A stretch of DNA of 5,227 nucleotides from positions 1 through 5,227 of the forward strand of contig JADGQU010000212.1 in the NCBI GenBank assembly GCA_017881545.1. The letters run 5' to 3'. Below the pieces are notes generated by a model. That model made no database searches. It was given only the letters and a program-made list of their open reading frames with translations, and was not told the origin of the DNA. The DNA is from Gemmatimonadaceae bacterium (lineage in GTDB: Bacteria > Gemmatimonadota > Gemmatimonadetes > Gemmatimonadales > Gemmatimonadaceae). Positions 1 to 5,227 of the stretch are shown here, piece after piece (the first letter of the stretch is position 1; the number at the start of each line of letters is the position of its first letter). Made by a program: the position numbers and the translations under genes.

Positions 1-7
1 GGATTCC

Positions 8-1000
8 TCACGGTGAGCGAACCTCGTGAACGATCGACGACTCGTCACTGAGGATGATCGCTTCCGCTTCGAGTAGTAAGCCGGCACGGCAGATGTCGCT
101 CTCCAGCACGAGCAGCGAAGCCGCCGGCGCGGCCTCACGAAACCGTTCGACGATGCGCGCGGCGCTGGCGGCGTGGCGTACATAGAGCTTCAACGCCTGC
201 GCCTCGCGAAGCGAGCGGCCGCACTCCACGGCGATTCGATCGAGGTTGGCAATCGTCTCCTCCACCTGAGCTTCGACGTCGCCCGCGTGCAACGTTTCGT
301 GGCCGCGGACACTCGAGGTTCCGGAGACAAAGACGCTGCCGTCCCGCGCAATCGTGGCCCGTGCGAACGAAGGGCTGCGCGATCCGTACTGCCGCGGATA
401 GTCGTACGCACTCACCTGCCGCGGGTTCTCCACGTTGCGTCCTCGTTCGCGCGACGCAAGAAAGTGAATGCTGAGATTTCCACCCCTCATGCCGACAGCG
501 CTGGCTGCCGAAAAATCGGACTTCGTCAGCCCCGCGGCGACGAGCGCATCGTGCCTTCCGGCTGAGAAACACGTGTAGCGTTCGCGGTCGCCGTCAGCCT
601 GCAAATCCTGAGATTCGCCGTCATGATTGATATCAGCAGAGTGACACCGTGCGTTCAGGTCTCGAACGTGATTCCAGATGCGCAGAAAGAAGGGGAATCC
701 CTCGGCGCACATGACGCGCACGATCTCGTCGTAGGCACCGCGCGCCGCGCGCTCGACGTCCGGATCAGGGGACACGATGGCACCTGCCAGAACGTGCTCG
801 TCGTGCGCGAAGGCGACTGCGCCGCGGGTGCCACGAGTCACGGGCAAGCGAGAACGCCACACCTCGGTATCCGCAGAGCCGAGCGGTCGCATCGCTAGAG
901 TGACGTCAGTGTTCGTGAGTGAGACATGATCGCAGTAGTGCACAGCCGCAAGCCCCCCCCCGGCGAACGAGCATCTGTCCGATGTGAGTTTCAAGCGCAA
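8..1000 (-). CDS. Chorismatase, FkbO/Hyg5/XanB2 family (probable 3-hydroxybenzoate synthase type)
   Basis: This 330-residue protein is predicted to split pyruvate from chorismate in the cytoplasm. Family landmarks appear in order: R-x-WN at 107-110, CFSAGRHDAL at 144-153, SAVGMRGG at 167-174, the NPRQ...YP..YG...P.FARA block at 192-215, VFVSGTSSVRGHETLHAGD at 223-241, KLYVR at 271-275 and SDICRAGLLLEAEA at 301-314. The length is normal for the family. From memory, FkbO hydrolases have Ala in the S-A/G-T motif and Ala in the late DI-x-R motif, whereas Hyg5-type enzymes have Gly and Cys. This protein has Gly227 and Cys304, so hydroxybenzoate is favoured over the dihydroxy-cyclohexadiene product. 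Mixed 3-/4-hydroxybenzoate (XanB2-like) is also possible. An in-frame TAG at 1004-1006 limits the start to the TTG at 1000 or a later codon. The TTG has only a weak GGAT upstream. The gene lies 43 bp after ygeY on the same strand and may be co-transcribed. The family call is firm; the exact product is inferred. Confidence 0.88.
   Translation of the reverse strand: MRLKLTSDRCSFAGGGLAAVHYCDHVSLTNTDVTLAMRPLGSADTEVWRSRLPVTRGTRGAVAFAHDEHVLAGAIVSPDPDVERAARGAYDEIVRVMCAEGFPFFLRIWNHVRDLNARCHSADINHDGESQDLQADGDRERYTCFSAGRHDALVAAGLTKSDFSAASAVGMRGGNLSIHFLASRERGRNVENPRQVSAYDYPRQYGSRSPSFARATIARDGSVFVSGTSSVRGHETLHAGDVEAQVEETIANLDRIAVECGRSLREAQALKLYVRHAASAARIVERFREAAPAASLLVLESDICRAGLLLEAEAIILSDESSIVHEVRSP
953..961 (-). 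repeat. G9 homopolymer inside the start of the chorismatase gene
   Basis: Nine consecutive C on the plus strand read as nine G in the coding strand and encode Gly14-Gly16 of the chorismatase. Gain or loss of one base would shift the frame about 40 bases after the start. The tract could be a slippage site or a place where sequencing error is likely; the sequence alone cannot separate these. Confidence 0.9.
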
Positions 1001-1043
1001 AAGCTATCAGATCCGGGTTTCAGGAATCTCGAGCACGTGCCTC
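1001..1043. other. Short spacer between ygeY and the chorismatase gene
   Basis: These 43 bases follow the TAG stop of ygeY and precede the TTG start of the chorismatase. I see no GC-rich stem-loop followed by a T run in the direction of transcription, so there is no sign of an intrinsic terminator. The only symmetry is the 8-base palindrome gcacgtgc at 1033-1040, next to a CTCGAG at 1028-1033. A loopless palindrome of this size is not a terminator and is weak evidence for an operator. Read-through from ygeY is the simplest reading. Confidence 0.5.
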
Positions 1044-2546
1044 CTATCCCTCACTCCGTGACACCTTGCGAAAGACGCTCGGGAATCGCGCCAGGAACGC
1101 GATGACCGTATCGAACTCCCGCGAATCGACATTCTCGCCGATCTTGTGCGTGTTTTGCTCGACGCCGGGGCCGATGCCGAACATCGCCGGATACCGATAG
1201 TCGCCGTCCTGGATCCAGCGCTTCGCAGGCGGTACTTCGAGCGTTCGCGTCGGGAATCCGACTCCGTCCGTCGAGAAGATCCAGCGGGCCACGCGGGGCT
1301 TGCGTGCGGCGACGCGTGTGTATGCGTCGACGGCGGCAACGATGGACGGATGCGTTTCGGGCGTGACCCATCCCGGATAGATCTGCGGGTTGTTGAGCCG
1401 ATAGCCGCGCCAGGTCGGGTCGGTGTAGAGCGGCGCGCGGACGTCGATGCGCAGGCCGTCGGCCATTGCCTTCGCCACGGAGGGAAGGGAGCGCACGTCG
1501 TCGAGCGCGCCTTCGGGAATCTCGCCGGCGGTGAGCCGGCGATCGAAGCGGAACGTGAATCGTTCGGGGACGGCGCAATCGCTCGGTGTGGCCAGGGTGG
1601 CCCAGCTCGCGGTGCGCGTGCCGCCGCCGAGGAACGGGTCCCCCGCAAAACCTTCGCCGTCGCGATATCGCTGCGCCGCTTCAACGATCATGGCCGCACC
1701 GTATTCGAGCGGGTTGAGTCCTTCCCACGGCATCGAGCCATGACAGCTCCTGCCGGTGACTTCGACTTCGATCTGCATCCGTCCCCGTTGTCCACGATAG
1801 ATGCCCAGCGGTCCGAGTTTCGCGCAGCCGGTTGCCTCGGTGAGGATCACCACGTCGGGGATGTGCTCCTGCGCCGCGGCCGGAAAGACCTCGCGCATCA
1901 GATACATCGGTCCGCCGCCGTCGTTGTCCTCCTCCGAGATCGTGCCGTAGGCCCGCACGATCACGCCGCGCAGTGCGCCTTCCTTGCGCAGCTCGTTGAG
2001 GATCTTCGTGGCCACGATCTGACAGACCACTCCCGCGAGCTGGTCCGCCGATCCGCGGCCCCACACCAGGTGCTCCCATTCGCTTTCCGGCGGGAGATAT
2101 CCGAGCTCGTGCGCGAGGAATGCGCGATCGACTTTCGTTCCGTCGATCCAGCCGTAGTAGGGATCGATTCCGCCGCCGATGGCCTCGTGCCAGCGATCGC
2201 GCAGGGCGTTGACCGTGTCGGTGTGACCGTCGAGCATGATCACCGCTTTCTCGCCGGCGGGAATGCCGTCCAGACGATCTTCGACGCTCCAGACCAGATT
2301 GCCGAAGGCGTCGAAGGCCACGTCCTGATGGCGATCGACCGCGCCGATTTCGACGATCGTCCTGCGGAGATACTCGAGCCGGGGCTGCTCGTGGCCGGAG
2401 AGTCCGCAACGCGGATCGGAATCGAGATGGTCTGCTGGAATGCGGATGGCCTCGCGAAGAATGCGGATGGCCAGCGGGCGGTACCGCCGCGCCAGCGATG
2501 CGGTGCGCTCATCGAGTTTCGTGGTGAGTTCCGTCGAGATGGTCAT
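1044..2546 (-). CDS. ygeY: YgeY-type M20 metallohydrolase (selenium-metabolism-linked)
   Basis: This 500-residue protein is a predicted cytoplasmic dinuclear-metal amidohydrolase of the M20/ArgE/DapE family, acting on an unproven amide or ureido substrate. Metal-site landmarks are visible: G-H108-T-D110-T, RGSAD168, the general-base pair E205-E206, E237 in LTEATG and a late His467 in NTHKIG. The lid-domain His269 is in SCHGSMP. YgeY-specific blocks include YRGQRGRMQIE at 250-260, FLGGGT at 305-310, CAVPERFTFRFDRRLT at 324-339, EGALDDVRSLP at 345-355 and FSTDGV at 424-429. E. coli YgeY is about 400 residues. The extra length lies mostly in two inserts, near 112-160 and 430-455. The ATG at 2546 is chosen because it overlaps the ygeW stop as ATGA and has a good GGAGA 5 to 6 bases upstream. 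The reading frame stays open far upstream, but that part is the shadow of ygeW. Family assignment is strong; the substrate is unknown. Confidence 0.93.
   Translation of the reverse strand: MTISTELTTKLDERTASLARRYRPLAIRILREAIRIPADHLDSDPRCGLSGHEQPRLEYLRRTIVEIGAVDRHQDVAFDAFGNLVWSVEDRLDGIPAGEKAVIMLDGHTDTVNALRDRWHEAIGGGIDPYYGWIDGTKVDRAFLAHELGYLPPESEWEHLVWGRGSADQLAGVVCQIVATKILNELRKEGALRGVIVRAYGTISEEDNDGGGPMYLMREVFPAAAQEHIPDVVILTEATGCAKLGPLGIYRGQRGRMQIEVEVTGRSCHGSMPWEGLNPLEYGAAMIVEAAQRYRDGEGFAGDPFLGGGTRTASWATLATPSDCAVPERFTFRFDRRLTAGEIPEGALDDVRSLPSVAKAMADGLRIDVRAPLYTDPTWRGYRLNNPQIYPGWVTPETHPSIVAAVDAYTRVAARKPRVARWIFSTDGVGFPTRTLEVPPAKRWIQDGDYRYPAMFGIGPGVEQNTHKIGENVDSREFDTVIAFLARFPSVFRKVSRSEG
2439..2472 (-). 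repeat. 13-bp direct repeat, 21-bp period, inside ygeY
   Basis: The plus-strand word aatgcggatggcc occurs at 2439-2451 and again at 2460-2472. The spacing is 21 bases, exactly seven codons. In the protein it produces two AIRI tetrapeptides, at residues 26-29 and 33-36, in the N-terminal helix before the first catalytic motif. It is either a small in-frame duplication or chance in a helix with a heptad-like pattern. Alignment to YgeY as remembered suggests no net length change here. Confidence 0.7.
2543..2546 (-). other. ATGA stop/start overlap joining ygeW and ygeY
   Basis: On the minus strand the ATG of ygeY (2546-2544) overlaps the TGA of ygeW (2545-2543). This four-base overlap is the usual arrangement for translational coupling and indicates that the two proteins are made from one transcript in linked amounts. 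Confidence 0.92.
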
Positions 2547-3670
2547 GCGTTCTCCAATGCCTGGCGCAGGCGGCGCACTTTGGCCACCGCGAGCAGGGCC
2601 ATGATCACGTAAAGTTTCTTGTTCGCCTCGCGCGCCACCGAGAACCGTGCGCGCTCCATCACCTTCGCGCTCACCTCCGCGCCGACATCGGCGGGGAGGC
2701 AGTGCATGTAGAGCGCGTTGCCGCCACGTGTCCGCGACATCAGGCCCTCGTCGCAAATCCATTGCTTGTGCTCGAGGTTGCGCGCCAGGGCGGCGGCCTC
2801 GATCGCTTGCATCCGCTGCGGCTCGTGCCGGCGCTCGAGCATCAGGTCGAACGGTCCCCAGCTTTTCGGGTAGACGACATCCGCGTCTGCGAAGGCCTCG
2901 GTCATGTCGTTCATGATGGCGAAGCTTCCTCCCGATTCCGCGGCGTGCGCCGCCGCACTGTCGGTGCATTGCGGCATCAGTTCGTATCCGCGTGGATGCG
3001 CCAGGCGGACGTTCATGCCAAATCGCGTGAGCAGCGTGATCAGTCCCTGCGGAACCGACAGAGGCTTGGCGTAGCTGGGCGAGTAGGCCCAGCTCACGGC
3101 GATTGTCTTTCCGGCCAGTCCATCCGGGAAGCGCTCGCGCAGCCAGCAGAGGTCGGCCAGTGTTTGGGTCGGATGATCGATGTCGCACTGCAGGTTCACT
3201 ATGGGCACGACGCGATCGTCGCCGCGCTCGCGGAGGTAACTCTCGATGCCCTCTTTCACGCCACGCATGAAGCGATTGCCTTCGCCCAGGATGAGATCGT
3301 GGCGGATGCCGAGGGCGTGCGCGTTCATGCCCAGCATGGCTCCGGTCTCCTCGGCGGTCTCGCCGTGCGCGACCTGCGTCGACGAGCCGTCGACGACCAT
3401 GGGAGTGGCGCCCAGGCGAACGGAAGCACCGGCCCAGCTCGATTTCGTGCGCGTCGAGTTGTCGAAAAAGAGACCGTAGTGCAGCTCGCCGCGCAGAAGC
3501 GGCGGAACCTTGCCGCGGCGATCGAGTCCCTCGAGCATCGCGGCGACGCTGCATAGCGTTTCGATCTCTTCGCGCCGCCACTGGTCGGTCAGCAGCATGC
3601 TGCGGCCGTGTAGCGCGCCCAGGACGGAATCATCGATCAAGTTCAGTAGCGTTGGTTCACAAATGGTCAT
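2543..3670 (-). CDS. ygeW: YgeW-type knotted transcarbamylase
   Basis: This 375-residue protein belongs to the aspartate/ornithine carbamoyltransferase superfamily, in the YgeW branch. The E. coli member is a knotted, probably catabolic enzyme whose substrate was not found among the common ones. The carbamoyl-phosphate site is intact: FFDNSTRT at 68-75, HGET at 102-105, HPTQ at 166-169 inside NLQCDIDHPTQ, and HCLPAD at 323-328. YgeW-type blocks include SWAYSPSYAKPLSVPQG at 193-209, RFGMNVRLAHP at 216-226 and VYPKSWGPFDLM at 266-277. The SWAYSPSY stretch lies in the part of the fold that forms the trefoil knot in related enzymes. Length is slightly below the roughly 395 residues of E. coli YgeW, mostly at the C-terminus. 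A working role is phosphorolysis of a carbamoylated (ureido) intermediate to carbamoyl phosphate, which a carbamate kinase could use to make ATP; that is inference from the purine cluster. The ygfK stop lies six bases upstream, and the gene overlaps ygeY by ATGA. Confidence 0.95.
   Translation of the reverse strand: MTICEPTLLNLIDDSVLGALHGRSMLLTDQWRREEIETLCSVAAMLEGLDRRGKVPPLLRGELHYGLFFDNSTRTKSSWAGASVRLGATPMVVDGSSTQVAHGETAEETGAMLGMNAHALGIRHDLILGEGNRFMRGVKEGIESYLRERGDDRVVPIVNLQCDIDHPTQTLADLCWLRERFPDGLAGKTIAVSWAYSPSYAKPLSVPQGLITLLTRFGMNVRLAHPRGYELMPQCTDSAAAHAAESGGSFAIMNDMTEAFADADVVYPKSWGPFDLMLERRHEPQRMQAIEAAALARNLEHKQWICDEGLMSRTRGGNALYMHCLPADVGAEVSAKVMERARFSVAREANKKLYVIMALLAVAKVRRLRQALENA
2551..2555 (-). 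promoter_or_regulatory. Ribosome-binding site of ygeY
   Basis: The minus strand reads GGAGA here, with its GGAG core five bases before the ATG at 2546. It lies within the last codons of ygeW. It supports this ATG as the start over any upstream codon in the same open frame. Confidence 0.75.
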
Positions 3671-3673
3671 GGT

Positions 3674-3678
3674 TCCTC
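3674..3678 (-). promoter_or_regulatory. Ribosome-binding site of ygeW, sharing the ygfK stop codon
   Basis: The minus strand reads TGA-GGAACC-ATG from 3679 to 3668. The GA of the ygfK stop codon forms the start of the GAGGA Shine-Dalgarno sequence, three bases before the ygeW ATG. Spacing is short but workable. A ribosome finishing ygfK would be sitting on the ygeW initiation site, so the two genes are probably translationally coupled. Confidence 0.7.
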
Positions 3679-5227
3679 ACCCCAATGTATTGATGTAATT
3701 GATATGCGAGCGGTCGAGCGCGGCTCGGCGGGCGTACTGCACGAGCGGATGCGACGAGTGGTCGTCGTGCTCCACTCCGTCGATCCGCGCGCGCGTGCTG
3801 ACGGCGCCGATCCAGAATCCGTCAAGCGGTGCGTGGCGTCGCCAGGACTCTTCGCTGCCGAAGAAGCGCATCTTCATCCGCTGCGGCGCGCCGATGTCCG
3901 GACAGACCATCTCGCAGTTTCCGCAGTCGTTGCAGAAGTCCGCAAAGTTCGCGATCTGATGCTTGCGCGTGAAGGGGATCGCGCAGTCCAGCGAGGGAAG
4001 ACGCATGTTTGCGTCGGTGGGACATGCGGAGATGCAGAGATCGCACGTCGAGCAGTCGAAGAGGCCAAGCGGAAGCCCGGTCTTGTGCACGGCGCGCTCG
4101 GCCTGTTCGTGCCGGTAGCGCCGGTCGCCATCGAGCGACTCGACGTAGACGTCGATGTCGGCGTGCGCGAACTCGGCCACTGTTCGCGCCCCCGTAGCTT
4201 CCATGCGCCGCACGAGCTCGGTCCCGTATCCTTGTAGTCGCGCGTAACCGCCCGGCCTGAGGAGGTCCGTGCAGACCGTGACCGGCGCCAGGCCGAGGGC
4301 CACGGCGTCGGGATAGTTGCGGCGGTCGATGCCGGCGGAGAACGAGATCGGAAGCGAATCGCCGAATGCGTGGCGGAAGCGGCGAACCAGATGCATCGCC
4401 AGCACGTGCAGAGGCGGACCGGAGAGATAGGCGAGCTTCTCGGAAGCCGGGAGAAAGTCGCTGTGGTTCTCCACGACCAGCGTGTTCGTCAGCTTCACCG
4501 CAAACGAGCGGCCGAGCTCGCCCGCGCGGGTGCGCAGGCGCTCGACGATCTCCACTGCCTGGTCCCATTCGGGGTCGTTGTCGAACGCCTCGGGCGGCAC
4601 ACGGATCGTGGTGTAGCCGAGGCGGTCGTGGAGAATCTCGAGAAGGTGAGCGCGGCCCAGCAGGGTCGGGTTGAGCTTGATGGCGCAGTCGACGCCGATC
4701 TCCGACATGAGGAAGTCGGCTATCCGCTCGATCTCCGAGACCGGACAGCCGTGAAACGTCGAGAGCGTGACACTGTTCGAGACGGCTGTTTCGAAGTCGA
4801 GATCGCACCACGGCGGAGGAAGCTCGCGGCGAAGACGATCGATGGTTTTGCGCGCATCGACCAGGCCGCGCATGAACGCGACCATGCGATCGCTGCGCAG
4901 GCCGTCGAGGTCGTATCCGACGCTCATGTCGAACAGGCATCCCGGCGCGACGCCGAAGTGCCGCGCCAGGATCTCGATCAGCATCGAGGCCTTGACGTAC
5001 TCTTCGAGTGACTGCTCGATGCGCAGCTCCTGCGACCATTCGACGTTGAGGCCGATACCCCGGACGTCGATGCAGGGTCGGGGAATGCGCAGCGTGTCGT
5101 TGCACTGCACGGTCTTGAGCTCGATGAACCGCCCGCCGCCGAGCCAGCAGGCAACGATGCCCTGCGCCAGTTGAGTGTGTGGTCCGGCCGAAGGACCGAG
5201 CGGTGCGTCGACCGTGCGGCCGTGAAT
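3677..5227 (-). CDS. YgfK-like iron-sulfur oxidoreductase, short form lacking the FAD/NAD(P)H module (5' end outside window)
   Basis: The frame is open to the window edge, so the true start lies beyond 5227; the GTG at 5110 is internal. The visible 516 residues resemble both ends of E. coli YgfK (about 1030 residues, often called putative selenate reductase). The first part is a dihydroorotate-dehydrogenase-like, FMN-type barrel: GPSAGPHTQLAQ at 11-22, FIELKTVQ at 34-41, FDMSVGYDL at 99-107, LSTFHGCP at 155-162, IKLNPTLLG at 183-191, VKLTNTL at 244-250 and TDLLRPGGY at 320-328. The C-terminus is a double [4Fe-4S] ferredoxin domain with Cys392, 395, 398, 402 and Cys432, 435, 438, 442. The large FAD/NAD(P)H-binding middle part of E. 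coli YgfK, with its GAGPAG motif, is absent. The layout therefore resembles PreA of the split PreT-PreA dihydropyrimidine dehydrogenase, and an electron-donor partner is expected elsewhere. Motif SFSAG at 295-299 replaces the SGG of E. coli YgfK as remembered. About 50 N-terminal residues are probably missing. Homology is strong; the substrate is unproven. Confidence 0.9.
   Translation of the reverse strand: MHGRTVDAPLGPSAGPHTQLAQGIVACWLGGGRFIELKTVQCNDTLRIPRPCIDVRGIGLNVEWSQELRIEQSLEEYVKASMLIEILARHFGVAPGCLFDMSVGYDLDGLRSDRMVAFMRGLVDARKTIDRLRRELPPPWCDLDFETAVSNSVTLSTFHGCPVSEIERIADFLMSEIGVDCAIKLNPTLLGRAHLLEILHDRLGYTTIRVPPEAFDNDPEWDQAVEIVERLRTRAGELGRSFAVKLTNTLVVENHSDFLPASEKLAYLSGPPLHVLAMHLVRRFRHAFGDSLPISFSAGIDRRNYPDAVALGLAPVTVCTDLLRPGGYARLQGYGTELVRRMEATGARTVAEFAHADIDVYVESLDGDRRYRHEQAERAVHKTGLPLGLFDCSTCDLCISACPTDANMRLPSLDCAIPFTRKHQIANFADFCNDCGNCEMVCPDIGAPQRMKMRFFGSEESWRRHAPLDGFWIGAVSTRARIDGVEHDDHSSHPLVQYARRAALDRSHINYINTLG

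Noticed and set aside
135..898. Small open frames on both strands within the chorismatase gene
   Set aside because: They lack motifs and ribosome-binding sites and lie fully under a gene with strong family signatures.
1028..1040. CTCGAG followed by the palindrome gcacgtgc as a terminator or operator
   Set aside because: There is no loop, no following T run and no second copy. An 8-base palindrome is readily expected by chance.
1146..2612. A 488-codon open frame on the plus strand
   Set aside because: It is antisense to ygeY, has no recognisable motif and is the kind of long shadow expected in high-GC DNA.
2702..3556. A 284-codon open frame on the plus strand
   Set aside because: It is antisense to ygeW, whose active-site motifs are intact; its composition is that of a shadow frame.
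1044..3581. An 845-codon open frame on the minus strand that would fuse 345 upstream residues to YgeY
   Set aside because: The upstream part is Arg/Ala-rich, has no family motifs and lies entirely under the clearly real ygeW frame. The YgeY homology begins at the ATG at 2546, which has a good ribosome-binding site.
3822..5105. A 427-codon minus-strand frame rich in Arg, Pro and His
   Set aside because: It overlaps the YgfK-like gene in another frame and shows none of the conserved motifs.
3677..5110. GTG at 5108-5110 as the start of the YgfK-like protein
   Set aside because: The same frame continues to the window edge and encodes the conserved GPSAGPHTQLAQ and FIELKTVQ motifs, so this GTG is an internal valine codon.

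Overview
The window carries four protein-coding genes, all on the minus strand and packed almost end to end. Reading along the minus strand, from high to low coordinates, they are: a 5'-truncated YgfK-like iron-sulfur oxidoreductase (5227 to 3677), YgeW, a knotted transcarbamylase (3670 to 2543), YgeY, an M20-type metallohydrolase (2546 to 1044), and a chorismatase of the FkbO/Hyg5/XanB2 family (1000 to 8). There is no RNA gene, mobile element or CRISPR array that I can support. The longest gap between genes is 43 bases, so no stretch over 300 bases lacks a gene.

The first three genes form one translational unit. Six bases separate ygfK from ygeW, and the ygfK stop codon lies inside the ygeW ribosome-binding site. 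ygeW and ygeY overlap by an ATGA. In enterobacteria and gut anaerobes, ygfK, ygeW and ygeY belong to the selenium-linked purine/uric-acid catabolic cluster, with ygeX, ssnA, hyuA, xdhD and a carbamate kinase. The likely role here is reductive or anaerobic breakdown of a purine-derived heterocycle. YgfK would supply redox chemistry, YgeY amide or ureido hydrolysis, and YgeW would release carbamoyl phosphate. None of the three has a firmly proven substrate, so this is pathway inference.

Two of these proteins differ from the E. coli forms as I remember them. The YgfK-like protein keeps the N-terminal FMN-type barrel and the C-terminal double [4Fe-4S] ferredoxin domain but lacks the central FAD/NAD(P)H module. 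YgeY is about 100 residues longer, mainly through two insertions beside conserved metal-site motifs.

The fourth gene follows ygeY by 43 bp with no visible terminator. It encodes a chorismatase with the Gly/Cys combination I associate with hydroxybenzoate-forming (Hyg5-like) enzymes. Its placement beside a purine cluster is unexpected, and it has a run of nine G just inside its start.

G+C is high: about 70% in 300 bases sampled from ygeY and about 62% in 540 bases sampled from the chorismatase gene. This fits a high-GC Gram-negative or environmental lineage (Acidobacteriota, Myxococcota, Gemmatimonadota or similar). The sequence does not fix the taxon. The operon promoter lies upstream, beyond base 5227.
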